A DNA stretch of 64,000 bases from contig NZ_JAUNVZ010000008.1 in NCBI RefSeq assembly GCF_030540545.1, positions 62,001 to 126,000 of the forward strand, in the 5' to 3' direction. Position numbers and translations under genes: made by a program. The DNA is from Rothia sp. (in: high G+C Gram-positive bacteria). GTDB taxonomy: Bacteria > Actinomycetota > Actinomycetes > Actinomycetales > Micrococcaceae. Under the pieces are notes generated by a model that was not told where the DNA came from, made no database searches, and saw only the letters and a list, made by a program, of their open reading frames with translations. Shown here in pieces: positions 53,582 through 63,550 of the stretch (position 1 is the stretch's first letter; the number at the start of each line of letters is the position of its first letter).

Positions 53582-53833
53582 TCATGATTTTACGGGCTTT
53601 TTGAGGAGGCTGCGCCTGCTTTGGGCATTGATGGCGCTCTTCTCAGCAGATTCATAGCTTAGGGCGTAGGGGAGGTACTGCCGTGCTGACATTGGTGGGG
53701 CGACTGCCAGGGGTGGCTGGGGCGCGGCGGGGACGCGCCGGGGCGGTAGAGCCGGCGAGAAAAGAGGGGAGCGCCTCAATATAAAAGCGCGCAATAACTG
53801 GCAAAGAGAGGGCATATCTGGCAATCTTAAAGG

Positions 53834-54205
53834 GTGACTACTGAAAATATTGCAGAAACCTTCGCTCTGGTTGGCGAATGGGTAACCATTCCCGACATTG
53901 CCGAAGCGCTGGACCTGAAGGTAACCCGCGTCCACAACCTGATTTCCGATGGCTCCCTGATCGCCCTGCGCGACCCTGCCGATAACGATATCCGCAAGGT
54001 GCCCGCCCTATTCCTGAACGGCCACAAGATCCTTGAATCTCTCAAGGGTACCCTGGTGGTTCTCAAGGACTCCGGCTTTAGCGATCAGGAGGCGATCATC
54101 TGGCTGTACACCGAGGATCCCTCCCTGCCGGGGCGCCCCATTGACGCTCTGATTGACGGTCGTAAGACCGAGATTCGCCGCCGCGCACAGGCTCTCGCCT
54201 GGTAA
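53834..54205 (+). CDS. Rv2175c-like winged-helix DNA-binding protein, probable PknL substrate
   Basis: A 123-residue protein with a GTG start (VTTENIAE). It matches M. tuberculosis Rv2175c: VGEWVTIPDIAEALDLKVTRVHNL is the DNA-binding helix-turn-helix, followed by FLNGHKILESLKGTLVVLKD and a conserved DEEAIIWLYTEDPSLPG-like block (DQEAIIWL and TEDPSLPGRPIDAL). In mycobacteria the N-terminal Thr is phosphorylated by PknL, abolishing DNA binding; Thr residues here (positions 2, 3) could serve. Target genes are unknown. The divergent kinase gene supports the pairing. Confidence 0.88.
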   Translation: MTTENIAETFALVGEWVTIPDIAEALDLKVTRVHNLISDGSLIALRDPADNDIRKVPALFLNGHKILESLKGTLVVLKDSGFSDQEAIIWLYTEDPSLPGRPIDALIDGRKTEIRRRAQALAW

Positions 54206-54240
54206 TACAGGCGCAGGCGCTCGCTCGATAATACGGCGTA

Positions 54241-54281
54241 GCACTAAGCCCCGACCCTTTGATGGGTCGGGGCTTAGTGCT
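54241..54281. terminator. bidirectional intrinsic terminator
   Basis: Perfect 17 bp stem GCACTAAGCCCCGACCC with its complement around TTTGAT, followed by TTTA, between convergent genes. Confidence 0.9.
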
Positions 54282-54304
54282 TTATGGCATTGAATGCGCG
54301 GCGT

Positions 54305-55429
54305 TTAGTGCTTGCGGTGCAGTGCGCGGGATGCCACCTTGTGCAGAGCCATACGGTATTCGCTGGGAATCTCCAGGTAGCGCAGCGCCGAATCGACCTC
54401 CATGGACTTGAGCATAATCATATGCTCCAGTTCCTTGAGGGCACCGCTAGACTTCATGAGTTCGCGGATCTCTTCCACGCGCTCATCGCTCAGGTCGGCA
54501 TCTCCCAGAGCGGATTCGAGTAGGGCGCGGCCTGCCTCATCGGTGCGCTGCAGGGTGAGCGCCACCAGTACGGTACGCTTGCCTTCGCGCAGATCGTCAC
54601 CGGCGGGCTTGCCGGTGGTTTCGGGCTGGCCGAAGACGCCCAGCTCATCATCGCGCATCTGGAAACCCTCGCCCAGGGGCAGACCGAAGGCGCGGTAGGA
54701 GTCCAGCAGGGAGTGTTCGCGATGGCCGCGCTCGCCCAGAGCCAGGGCGCCGCCGAGAGTCAGGGGGTGCTCGCAGGAGTAGCGAGCAGACTTGAATCGA
54801 ATCACGTTTTTAGCGCGTGCCAGGGCGGTATCGGCATCCTCGATGCCGATAACCTCGGAGTAGACATCCAGGTACTGACCGGCAAGAACCTCGGTACGCA
54901 TCACGTCAAAAATACGGCGTGCCTCGGTGCCGTAGAGGGCACCCTGACCGATCGAAGAGAACATCTGCTCGCACCACGCCAGGGTCAGATCGCCCGCCAA
55001 AATACCGCCGGTCAGACCGTAATTGAAGGTGTCACCCTGCCACTTCTTGGACTCGTGGGTGTTTTCAAAACGCTTGTGCACGCTCGGGTTGCCGCGGCGC
55101 GTATCGGAACGGTCAATAATATCGTCGTGAATGAGCGCAGAGGACTGGAAGAGTTCCAGAGCCACACCGGCGCGAATAATTTCCAGGGGCTTCTCTTCGC
55201 TGAGAATGGAGGCACCACCGGCACCGCGCCAACCCCAATATGCCAGCAGTGCGCGCAGGCGCTTGCCGCCGGTGGATAGCTCGGCAATGGCATCCAGCAG
55301 GGGCAGGGAGTCGGGGGAAATACCGGTGAGAACTTTACGCTGATAGTCCAGGAAGGAAGCCAGCTCTTCTTCCAGAGCGGCAATATATGCCTGCTCTTCG
55401 CGCTGGGTAGGGGTGAGGTTTTCGGTCAT
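54305..55429 (-). CDS. polyprenyl (geranylgeranyl) diphosphate synthase, IdsA family
   Basis: A 374-residue trans-isoprenyl diphosphate synthase, supplying precursors for carotenoids, quinones or undecaprenyl phosphate. It has LSTGGKRLRALL, the first Asp-rich motif IHDDIIDRSDTRRG, the GGILAGDLTLAW block, and the second Asp-rich segment QMRDDELGVFG, then GDDLREGKRTVLV. The first motif DDxxD is intact; the second (DDELG) is a variant common to short-chain actinobacterial members. Chain length cannot be assigned. The mycobacterial counterpart idsA2 has the same neighbourhood. Confidence 0.9.
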   Translation of the reverse strand: MTENLTPTQREEQAYIAALEEELASFLDYQRKVLTGISPDSLPLLDAIAELSTGGKRLRALLAYWGWRGAGGASILSEEKPLEIIRAGVALELFQSSALIHDDIIDRSDTRRGNPSVHKRFENTHESKKWQGDTFNYGLTGGILAGDLTLAWCEQMFSSIGQGALYGTEARRIFDVMRTEVLAGQYLDVYSEVIGIEDADTALARAKNVIRFKSARYSCEHPLTLGGALALGERGHREHSLLDSYRAFGLPLGEGFQMRDDELGVFGQPETTGKPAGDDLREGKRTVLVALTLQRTDEAGRALLESALGDADLSDERVEEIRELMKSSGALKELEHMIMLKSMEVDSALRYLEIPSEYRMALHKVASRALHRKH

Positions 55430-55686
55430 GGTGTTACCTGCGGTTGGGGAATGTGTCTGCCCTCTATTTTAGGGTATTTGCTCGGCGAAAAACAGCGTGT
55501 TATAGAATGTATTTCTTAGTACATATGTTAGAATTTCTGTATAGAGGGATAGGATAACTGGTGACTCTCTAGGCTGCTTGCTGGAACACTCAATTGATGG
55601 ACGGAGTGTTCTATAGGGCACAGATGAGGGTGTAAGAACTCAGCGTAGAAGCAGGATACGGATAAAGAAGGGTAAAGGAGGTGTCT

Positions 55687-56952
55687 ATGGTAGCTCGAAA
55701 CCCGCAGCCCGTGCGCGCTCAGGCGGTGGAACCCCGTGTGATTATGCACCTGGATATGGACGCCTTCTTTGTCAATGTTGAGCTACTTGCCAACCCCGCT
55801 TTGCGCGGCACACCTATTATTGTGGCGCCCCTGGGAGCTCGTTCGGTGGTCTGCTCGGCATCCTATGAAGCGCGCCAATACGGGGTGCGCAGCGCCATGC
55901 CGCTCTCTCGCGCATTGGCACTCTGCCCGCAGGCACATGTGCTGCCTCTGGAAGGGAATTACGGGCACTATTCGCGCTCCATTATGTCCATTCTGGGCGA
56001 TGAAAGCCCGCTTGTAGAACAAATCAGCGTGGACGAAGCCTTTGTGGATCTCACCGGCGCCTATAAACACGGGCAGAACCCGGTGGATATTGCCCAGCGC
56101 GTGCGCGCTCGCATTAAAGATGAGCTGCAGCTACCGGCTTCGGCAGGATTGGCTCCCAATAAACTCTTGGCAAAAATGGCATCTACCGGCTCTAAACCCA
56201 ATGGGCTCTGGGTGATTCCTCCCGCGCGGGTTCAGGAATTTTTGGATCCCCTGCCGGTGGGCAAACTCTGGGGCGTGGGCGCTAAAAGCCGCGAAAAACT
56301 CAATAATTACGGGGTTGAGCGCATCGCCCAGCTGCGCGAATGCGACCCTGCCTGGCTGATACAAACCTTTGGTGCGGCTCAGGGAGAGCATCTCTACGCC
56401 ATGGCGCGCGGTCAGGATGACCGTCCGGTCATTACCGAGCGCGAAGAAAAGAGCATGGGTGCCGAACACACCTTTGCAACGGATACTCGCGAGAGCGAAC
56501 AGGTGCTCGCTGTCCTGCTTTATTTGAGCCTGCAGATTGGGCAGAGGCTGCGCGCCCGATCCAAACGCACCGCGAGCTTGAGCATTAAATACCGTTACGC
56601 CGGTTTTGAAACCCACACCCGCTCGGTGCGCCTGGATAGACCCACCGACTCGGGTATGGATCTTTACCGCGCGGTTGCTAGCGAGCTGGCAGGTTTGGGA
56701 GTTGCCGATAGCTCGGTGGAGTATACGCCCAGAGCTCTGCGCTTGGTGGGTGTATCGGCTACCAAGCTCTCCGATGAGGGGCTGGATATGCAAGCGTCCC
56801 TCTTTGATATGGATGAGAGCGGAGCCATTGCCGAGCAGAAACGCCAGCCCAATTGGAGCGCTGTGGAACATGCCATGGATACCATTCGGCAGCGTTTCGG
56901 CGCCGATAGTGTACGCCTGGCGCAGGGCATAGACATCAAAAGAGGGGAGTAA
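55687..56952 (+). CDS. dinB: DNA polymerase IV (Y-family translesion polymerase)
   Basis: A 421-residue protein. ATG 55687 is chosen over GTG 55681 because it sits 7 bp after AAAGGAG; the GTG abuts the site. Catalytic motifs are HLDMDAFFVNVEL and SVDEAFVDLTG, with VVCSASYEARQYGVRSAMP and GLAPNKLLAKMAS. The C-terminal QASLFDMDE is a beta-clamp binding motif. Upstream at about 55516 the sequence ACATATGTT resembles the core of an actinobacterial LexA box, but the outer bases do not match well, so SOS control is uncertain. Confidence 0.93.
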   Translation: MVARNPQPVRAQAVEPRVIMHLDMDAFFVNVELLANPALRGTPIIVAPLGARSVVCSASYEARQYGVRSAMPLSRALALCPQAHVLPLEGNYGHYSRSIMSILGDESPLVEQISVDEAFVDLTGAYKHGQNPVDIAQRVRARIKDELQLPASAGLAPNKLLAKMASTGSKPNGLWVIPPARVQEFLDPLPVGKLWGVGAKSREKLNNYGVERIAQLRECDPAWLIQTFGAAQGEHLYAMARGQDDRPVITEREEKSMGAEHTFATDTRESEQVLAVLLYLSLQIGQRLRARSKRTASLSIKYRYAGFETHTRSVRLDRPTDSGMDLYRAVASELAGLGVADSSVEYTPRALRLVGVSATKLSDEGLDMQASLFDMDESGAIAEQKRQPNWSAVEHAMDTIRQRFGADSVRLAQGIDIKRGE

Positions 56953-57186
56953 TAGATGCTCATATTCGCTCCGGCAGAGCGTCATAAATCATCTCAGGGC
57001 TAAATGTCGGCTCACTGTACCTGTTCATAGGCTGCATGGCTACCGGGCGGGCACGGAACAGGGTACTATGGAATACAAAGAGAACCTAGGACAGCCTGCA
57101 TATATTCTTGAGAATGTATAGACTGTTATCTATCGTCACACTGTCCGGGCATCGGTCCGGGCTGAGAATCCCAAAAAGGGGAGGGC

Positions 57187-57567
57187 ATGGCACTTTCTGA
57201 GGATGAAAAGCGAGTTCTCGCCCAGCTTGAAGAGCTGATGAGTGCGGAGGACCCTCAATTCGCTCAATCCATGGCGGAGCAGACCAAGACGGTCAGCTCC
57301 ATTACGCCGCGCGCCATCGCTATTGGCGTGCTCGCAATCCTGCTCGGCTTGGGTATTGTCTTCGGCGCGGTCGCCATTAAGGTACCCGCGCTGGGCGTGC
57401 TGGGCTTTCTTCTGGCAACCTTTGGTGTGTACTGGGCATCCACCCAGCGTACCTCCCGCCAGGTCGATGCGCCCGCCTCCGAGCAGCCCACCAAGCCCTC
57501 CAGTGCATTTATGAGCAAGCTCGAAGAACGCTGGGATGAACGCGAACGAGGAGAAGGTCGCTTCTAG
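57187..57567 (+). CDS. DUF3040 membrane protein
   Basis: A 126-residue protein with the DUF3040 start (MALSEDEKRVLAQLEELMSAEDP, read as ALSEDEKRVLAQLEE and AEDPQFA) and two adjacent membrane helices (about residues 42-60 and 65-82), then a Pro/Ser-rich cytoplasmic tail ending WDERERGEGRF. Members lie just upstream of the division and cell-wall cluster in most actinobacteria. Normally mraZ separates it from rsmH; here only about 100 bp lie between them. Confidence 0.9.
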   Translation: MALSEDEKRVLAQLEELMSAEDPQFAQSMAEQTKTVSSITPRAIAIGVLAILLGLGIVFGAVAIKVPALGVLGFLLATFGVYWASTQRTSRQVDAPASEQPTKPSSAFMSKLEERWDERERGEGRF

Positions 57568-57666
57568 TCTTCAGCCTGCGCCAAGCGTGCCCATAACGCT
57601 TAGCGCAGGATGACGCATTTAACCGCCCACCTCACCCCCCCGAAATATACAACCGGCAGGAGAACC

Positions 57667-58707
57667 ATGACCGAGCACAGCGCAGCCGATGAGCTGACCA
57701 CCCGCGCGGGTGCAGCCCCCGCCGTATCCCTGGCAGAGCTATCCGACCGCCAAGCCGGAGAACGCCACGTGCCCGTAATGCTCGACCGCTGCCTGGATCT
57801 GCTCGCACCGGCAATCTCCAAGCCCGGCGCCGTGGTCATTGACGGCACCCTGGGTATGGGCGGCCACTCCGAAGCCATGCTTGAGCGTTTTCCCGAACTG
57901 ACCCTGATCGGTATTGATCGCGACCCGCAGGCCCACGCTATTGCCGGGCAGCGCCTGGCGCGCTTTGGCGAGCGTTTTATCCCCGTGCACGCCGTCTACG
58001 ATCAGATTGACTACGCCCTGGAGGTTGCGGGCGTGGAGCATATGGACGGTATTCTGCTGGATTTGGGTGTCTCCTCCATGCAGCTGGATGAGCGCAGCCG
58101 CGGCTTTGCCTACTCCTATGACGCACCCCTGGATATGCGCATGAATTCCACCGACCCGCTAACCGCCGAAATCGTGGTCAATGAGTACAGCGAAGAGGAT
58201 CTGCGCCGTATTATTCGCTCCTGGGGTGAAGAAAAATTTGCCGGCCGTATTGCCTCTAAGATTGTGGCTGCGCGCGCAAAGGCGCCGATTCGTACCACCG
58301 GTGAGCTGGTTAAAATTATTCAGTCGGCTGTGCCCGTTGCCGCTCAGCGCAAGGGTGGCCACCCGGCAAAGCGTACCTTCCAGGCTCTGCGTATTGAGGT
58401 CAATCACGAGCTGGAGGCGCTCGAGCGCGCCGTACCCGCAGCCCTGAAGGCGCTGGCTCTGGACGGCCGTTTTGTCGCCATGAGCTACCACAGCCTGGAA
58501 GATAAGATCGTCAAGCGCGCCTTGAGCACCGCTGCAACCTCCACCGCTCCTAAGGGTTTCCCCGTGGAGCTGGAGGAGCACAAGCCGACCATGAAGATTA
58601 TTACTCGCGGTGCTGAGCCTCCCACGGAGGAAGAGATTGCGCAGAATTCTCGTGCCGCCAGTGCTAAGCTGCGCGCTGCCGAGAAGATTAAGATGGAGGT
58701 GGCCTAG
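57667..58707 (+). CDS. rsmH: 16S rRNA (cytosine-1402-N4) methyltransferase
   Basis: A 346-residue protein; ATG 57667 follows AGGAGAACC, and an in-frame ATG at 57610 is less well placed. Motifs: [27 protein letters not shown] (SAM), [39 protein letters not shown] and [12 protein letters not shown]. It methylates C1402 in the ribosomal P site. The stop codon shares a base with the ftsL start, indicating translational coupling. Confidence 0.95.
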   Translation: MTEHSAADELTTRAGAAPAVSLAELSDRQAGERHVPVMLDRCLDLLAPAISKPGAVVIDGTLGMGGHSEAMLERFPELTLIGIDRDPQAHAIAGQRLARFGERFIPVHAVYDQIDYALEVAGVEHMDGILLDLGVSSMQLDERSRGFAYSYDAPLDMRMNSTDPLTAEIVVNEYSEEDLRRIIRSWGEEKFAGRIASKIVAARAKAPIRTTGELVKIIQSAVPVAAQRKGGHPAKRTFQALRIEVNHELEALERAVPAALKALALDGRFVAMSYHSLEDKIVKRALSTAATSTAPKGFPVELEEHKPTMKIITRGAEPPTEEEIAQNSRAASAKLRAAEKIKMEVA

Positions 58708-59582
58708 TGGCTCGCCGCCCCCTGCTACGCCGCGGCTCTGAGGCTGAATCTGCAGCGGATAAGGGTCCTCAGGCGGGCTCTGCCGCTAAGCTGAAGCGCC
58801 CGGCATCTTCTGAGCCGAAGCGTGCGGCAAAGGTTCGCGCTGAAAAGACCAGCGCTGAAAAGACCCAGCCCGAAAATGCGCACTTTGACAAGGCAGACTC
58901 TTATCAGGAGCAGCCCAAGCGTACCCGCCGTCGCCCGGTTGCTGCCCCCGAATCCCTGGTGAAGAACCGCGCACCCCTGGTGCAGAAGCGCGCTAAGCGC
59001 GGCTCAGCCCGTATGGTGCTCAATAGCTTTTTGGCTGTTATTGTTGCCTACCTCGGTTTTTCGCTGCTGCTGACCGTGGTTATTGCTCAGCGTCAGAATG
59101 ATATGGTCTCCCTCAAGGCGCAGGAAACTCGCCTATTGCAGGAAAACCAGGCGCTGAATCAGGACATTGGCTACCGTCAGGCACCGCAGGATTTGGCGAT
59201 TCGTGCCTCCACTCTGGGGATGTTTGTTTCCAATCAGCCCGCGAGCCTGAATGTGAAGACCAATACCATTGAGGGCATGCCCTCGCCCGCGGCCTCTCCG
59301 GTACGAGCGACCCCGAATCTGGTGGCGCCCCCGGTGGTTGGTAGTGATAGCAGCTATGCGCAGAATATTTCGCGCGCCCAGAGCGAGGCGGATAAGAAGG
59401 CGAGCGCAGAAGCCAGTGCCTCCGCTTCTGCCGCTGCGGCTCGTGCTTCTGCTTCGGCTGCTGCAACCAGCGCGGCTCCGGCACCCGCACAGAGCCAGGC
59501 TGCTCAGACTCAGGTGCCCGCACCGGCTCAGAGTCAGGCTGCTCCGGCTCCCGCTCAGAGCACTGCTGCCGCTCGTCGTTAG
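58707..59582 (+). CDS. FtsL-like cell-division membrane protein
   Basis: A 291-residue protein with GTG start overlapping the rsmH stop. A long basic Lys/Arg/Glu cytoplasmic region (1-100) precedes one membrane helix (VLNSFLAVIVAYLGFSLLL, about 107-128), a short coiled coil (MVSLKAQETRLLQENQALNQ), the LAIRASTLGMF segment typical of FtsL/septum proteins, and a low-complexity Ala/Pro/Gln/Ser tail (from residue 225). Position between rsmH and ftsI defines it as FtsL; sequence identity in this family is low. Confidence 0.82.
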   Translation: MARRPLLRRGSEAESAADKGPQAGSAAKLKRPASSEPKRAAKVRAEKTSAEKTQPENAHFDKADSYQEQPKRTRRRPVAAPESLVKNRAPLVQKRAKRGSARMVLNSFLAVIVAYLGFSLLLTVVIAQRQNDMVSLKAQETRLLQENQALNQDIGYRQAPQDLAIRASTLGMFVSNQPASLNVKTNTIEGMPSPAASPVRATPNLVAPPVVGSDSSYAQNISRAQSEADKKASAEASASASAAAARASASAAATSAAPAPAQSQAAQTQVPAPAQSQAAPAPAQSTAAARR

Positions 59583-59758
59583 CTTCTATCGCTAGCTTCT
59601 GAGTATCGTCCCCAGCCTATAGGGGAGAAGCGGCGCACCCCTGTGCCTAGGGGTACTGTCTAGGGTTGCTCTCTAGCTCTGCTATCTAACCTCGTCACCC
59701 CATGGACTGCCGCCTAACCCCATCTATCCCATAAACCACTACCTATCAAGGAGAGCCC

Positions 59759-61621
59759 GTGCCTCGTAGCGATTCGAACCCCGCACCCGCACCCCGCGAC
59801 CCCGAGAAGCTCGGGCGCCGCGCCTTTGTGCTGGGTGCCGTGGGTGCATGCGGCGCGGCTCTGCTTGCCGGTCGACTGAGCTATGTTCAGGCTTTTGACC
59901 CCAGGGGCATGGCGGAAAACGCCCGCAAGCAGCGTCAGCGTGAAGAGGTACTGCCGGCTCTGCGCGGTGAGATTACCGATATTAATGGCGTGGTGCTGGC
60001 GCGTAGCGTGCAGCGCTACACCCTGGTCGCCGATCAGAGCGCCGTGGCGGACTATAGCTATTGGAATGCTGATGGTAAGTCGGTTACGGTCACCCCGACC
60101 GAGCTGGTGTATCAGCTGACCGATATTTTGCGTTCTCTGGATTCGAGCATTGACGATAATTTTGTGAAGTCCAAGCTGGATGGCACCAGCCGCTACTCTG
60201 TTATTAAAACCAACGTGCCTCCCGCCGTGTACGACCGTATTGCTCAGCTGCAGGCACCCTATATTTACGGCACCGTAATGACCGAGCGCCTGTACCCCAA
60301 TGGCTCCCTGGCGGGCTCTGTGATTGGCCGCTATAGCATTGTGGACGAGGCCATTGAAGGTACCACCCAGACCCGCAAGCGCAATAATTCGGTGGGCATT
60401 GAGCGTGTATACGATGAGGCGCTGACCGGCAAGGACGGCAAGCGCACCTACGAGATTAGTGCCGCGGGTGTGCGTATTCCGGTGGCTCAAAATAGCACCG
60501 AGTCGGCGGTGAACGGTAAGACCGTGCGCCTGACCATTAACCAGGATATTCAGTATTTCGCCCAGCAGGTCATTAGCGAGCGCGCCCGCCAGCTCAACGC
60601 TGAGTGGGGTACCGCCGTGGTGATGGATATTCGCGATGGTTCTATTTTGGCGATGGCTGATTCCTCCATGATGGACCCGAGCGCCGAGACCATTGAGAAC
60701 GCTTTCGATATGACCCCTCGCGCTATTTCTATGGGCGTGGAGCCCGGCTCGACCGAGAAGATCCTAACGTCTTCGGCTCTGATTGAAGAGGGCATTACCA
60801 CCCCGCGCAGCATTTACGATGTGCCCGCAACCCTAACCGTTAACGGCCAGACCTTTACCGACACCTTTACCCACCCGGCGCAGCGCCGTACCTTCTCGGG
60901 TATTATTACCGACTCGATGAACACCGGTACCGTGCTGGTCGGCCAGAAGCTGGAGAAGCGCAAGCGCTGGGAATGGCTGAAGAAGTACGGCATGGGCGAG
61001 TACACCGGTATTGAGCTAACCGGTGAGCAGCGAGGGCTGGTGCCCGAGTGGCGCCAGTGGGATGGTCGTCAGGAGTTCACGGTGCTCTTCGGTCAGGGTG
61101 TTTCCCAGACGCCTCTGCAGACCACTATGATTTTCCAGGCTCTGGCGAATAAGGGTATTAAACTCAAGCCTCGTATTGTGGACGCGGTCATTGATCCGGA
61201 TGGCACTGTGCATAAGCAGCCGGTGGCTGAGGGTACCCGCATGGTCTCCGAAGCAACCGCTCGCGATTGTCTAACCCTCATGGAGAATGTGGTTGAGAAG
61301 GGCCACGTGCAGGATGCGCGCGTTGCCGGCTACCGTGTGGGCGGTAAGACCGGTACCGCGGAAGCCCCGGATGAGGAGAAAGGCGGCTATCGCGGCTACA
61401 CCACCTCCTTTGTGGGTGTGGCTCCGCTTGATAATCCGCGTTATGTGGTCTCTCTGACCCTGCAGCGTCCCCAGGGCCAGGTGGGTCTGATCGGTGTGAC
61501 CACTCAGTTTTCCAAGATTATGGAAAAGGTGCTGCAGACCTATAAGGTACCGCGTTCCACTACGGAACCGGAGCTGATCGAACCGCTGGTAACGGATAAT
61601 TCTGCTCAAAAAAATTCTTAA
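59759..61621 (+). CDS. ftsI: septal peptidoglycan transpeptidase FtsI (PBP3/PBP2-type)
   Basis: A 620-residue penicillin-binding protein with GTG start. One N-terminal membrane segment (RAFVLGAVGACGAALLAGR), a dimerisation domain with RGEITDINGVVLARS, then the transpeptidase domain: active-site serine in EPGSTEKILTSS (SxxK), TDSMNTG (SxN) and VGGKTGTAE (KTG). It cross-links peptidoglycan at the septum with FtsW. Downstream of ftsL as usual in the cluster. Confidence 0.94.
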   Translation: MPRSDSNPAPAPRDPEKLGRRAFVLGAVGACGAALLAGRLSYVQAFDPRGMAENARKQRQREEVLPALRGEITDINGVVLARSVQRYTLVADQSAVADYSYWNADGKSVTVTPTELVYQLTDILRSLDSSIDDNFVKSKLDGTSRYSVIKTNVPPAVYDRIAQLQAPYIYGTVMTERLYPNGSLAGSVIGRYSIVDEAIEGTTQTRKRNNSVGIERVYDEALTGKDGKRTYEISAAGVRIPVAQNSTESAVNGKTVRLTINQDIQYFAQQVISERARQLNAEWGTAVVMDIRDGSILAMADSSMMDPSAETIENAFDMTPRAISMGVEPGSTEKILTSSALIEEGITTPRSIYDVPATLTVNGQTFTDTFTHPAQRRTFSGIITDSMNTGTVLVGQKLEKRKRWEWLKKYGMGEYTGIELTGEQRGLVPEWRQWDGRQEFTVLFGQGVSQTPLQTTMIFQALANKGIKLKPRIVDAVIDPDGTVHKQPVAEGTRMVSEATARDCLTLMENVVEKGHVQDARVAGYRVGGKTGTAEAPDEEKGGYRGYTTSFVGVAPLDNPRYVVSLTLQRPQGQVGLIGVTTQFSKIMEKVLQTYKVPRSTTEPELIEPLVTDNSAQKNS

Positions 61622-61831
61622 TCTAGGCTGTGAATGGGGTAAATTCCCCAACCGGCATAGAATAGACTGGGTAGAATATTAGTAGGTCTGCGCTCTTTAG
61701 CGCCTTCGCGCGCCCTTTAATCGGCGCCCGTCGGTGCCCTGTAGGTGGGGGAGTCCCACCGTGAGGCGAGAGCAACAGTCGCTAGTGTGAATTGTCCGCA
61801 GATCTGTGGATCTGCGAAATAAGGAAGTGGA

Positions 61832-63538
61832 ATGAGCATGGAAAGCGAGCATCTAACGCCCGGTGCGTTTGAGGATGTGCAGTCTTTGCGTCCGGGAATT
61901 GTGCGTGAGCATTCCCCGGCATCTATTGTGCGTGCTTTGAGCGCTCTGAGCGAGATTCACCTGGAGCGCGATTCTGCGCGCCCTATGACCGGCATTAGCA
62001 TGGATTCCCGTGCCGTGCGCGCGGGCGATCTCTATGTGGCTTTGCCCGGTGCTAAGGTGCACGGTGCGTCCTTTGCCCAAGCAGCCGTGGATGCCCAGGC
62101 GTCCGCCATTCTGACCGACCGCGCAGGGTATGAGCTCATGCAGCAGCGCGGCATTGATCTTTCCGAGTGTTCCATCCTTCTGGCTGAGGATATCCGCCCT
62201 CTGGTGGGCCCCGCGGCCGCCCTGATGTACGGTTCTGCTGGCCAGGACACCCTGACTCCTTTTGCGGTGACCGGCACCAACGGTAAGACCACCACCACCT
62301 ATATGCTCGAGTCGGTGCTGCGCCGCGCCCTGGGATACCGCACCGGTCTGGTGGGTACCATCCAGATTTTGGTGGATGGCGCCTCCGTACCCTCGACTAT
62401 GACCACCCCCGAATCGGTGCATGTGCATTCCCTGCTCTCGCTCATGGGTGAGCGTGGCCTGGATGCCGTCGCCATGGAGGTCTCCTCCCACGCAATTGAT
62501 TACCACCGTGTGGACGGCGTGAAGTACCGCTTTGCGGGCTTTACCAACCTGACCCAGGATCACCTGGATCTGCACGGCACCATGGAGGATTATTTCGCCT
62601 CCAAGGCTCAGCTCTTTACTCCCTCTCGCTGCCAGCAGGCGGTTATTACTGTGGATGATTCCTGGGGCGAGCGCATGGCAGATACCGCAGCATCCCAGCT
62701 GGGAGAGCAGAACGTGTACCGCCTGTACACCGGCCGCGGCGCGGGCGCGGTTCTGCCGGCAAACGCTAGCGAACTGCACTGGGCTGTTGTGGATGTTGAA
62801 CGCGAGGGCCTGGGGCATCGTTTCGCTCTGGTGTCCGGCAGCGGCGAGCGCGTGGAGTGCTTGACGTTCCTGCCCGCAGATTTCAATGTGTCCAATGCGG
62901 CTCTGGCGGCTCTGCTTGCCTACCTGCATGCCGATGAGGCACAGCGCCCGGCACTGCGTGCCGCCTTGGCTGATGGCTCGGCTCTGACCCCCGTGGTTCC
63001 GGGTCGTATGCAGCTCATTTCCACTGCGCCTCACGCCATTGTGGACTTTGCCCACAACCCGGACGGTTTGACCCGCGCGTTGGAGGCCATGGATCGCCCC
63101 GGCGCCGGCCGCGTGATTATTGTCTTTGGCGCCACCGGTGAGAGGGATCAGCTCAAGCGCCCCATTATGGGTGAGATTGCTGCTCGCCACGCCGATATTG
63201 TGGTTGTGACCGATGACGATCCGCACGGTGAAGACCCGGCTCCGATTCGTGAGCAGGTTGTTGCCGGTGCCCAGGCTGCTCAGGCGGCGGGTGCTCGCGC
63301 GGCTGAAATTCTCAATATTTCTCCGCGTGAAGACGCCATTGCGCAGGCTGTGCGTCTGGCGGGGGCTGCCGACTCGATTTTGATTGCAGGTCGCGGTCAC
63401 GAGACCGTGCAGGAGGTCGACGGTACCAATATTGCCCTGGATGACCGCCTGGAAACTGCCCGTGCCCTGCTGACCAGCGGATATAGCGTACTGCCCGATT
63501 ACGCCGCCATGGTTGAAGCTGCCGAGAAGAAGAACTAG
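61832..63538 (+). CDS. murE: UDP-N-acetylmuramoyl-L-alanyl-D-glutamate ligase MurE, likely L-lysine adding
   Basis: A 568-residue Mur ligase adding the third amino acid to the cell-wall precursor. It has ISMDSRAVRAGDLYVAL, the ATP P-loop VTGTNGKTTTTYML, EVSSHAIDYHRVDGV, TNLTQDHLDLHGTM, IVDFAHNPDGLTRAL and the C-terminal amino-acid site VVVTDDDPHGEDPA. Diaminopimelate-type enzymes carry DNPR there; the DDPH found here fits an enzyme that selects lysine, as expected for A3alpha walls of Micrococcaceae. A 210 bp gap with two small hairpins (GTGGG/CCCAC and GCAGATC/GATCTGC) separates it from ftsI. Confidence 0.93.
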   Translation: MSMESEHLTPGAFEDVQSLRPGIVREHSPASIVRALSALSEIHLERDSARPMTGISMDSRAVRAGDLYVALPGAKVHGASFAQAAVDAQASAILTDRAGYELMQQRGIDLSECSILLAEDIRPLVGPAAALMYGSAGQDTLTPFAVTGTNGKTTTTYMLESVLRRALGYRTGLVGTIQILVDGASVPSTMTTPESVHVHSLLSLMGERGLDAVAMEVSSHAIDYHRVDGVKYRFAGFTNLTQDHLDLHGTMEDYFASKAQLFTPSRCQQAVITVDDSWGERMADTAASQLGEQNVYRLYTGRGAGAVLPANASELHWAVVDVEREGLGHRFALVSGSGERVECLTFLPADFNVSNAALAALLAYLHADEAQRPALRAALADGSALTPVVPGRMQLISTAPHAIVDFAHNPDGLTRALEAMDRPGAGRVIIVFGATGERDQLKRPIMGEIAARHADIVVVTDDDPHGEDPAPIREQVVAGAQAAQAAGARAAEILNISPREDAIAQAVRLAGAADSILIAGRGHETVQEVDGTNIALDDRLETARALLTSGYSVLPDYAAMVEAAEKKN

Positions 63539-63550
63539 GGGGAGAAAAGC

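Noticed and set aside
55500-55530. LexA SOS box upstream of dinB
   Set aside because: Only the central ACATATGTT matches; the flanking GA/TC bases of the actinobacterial consensus are absent.
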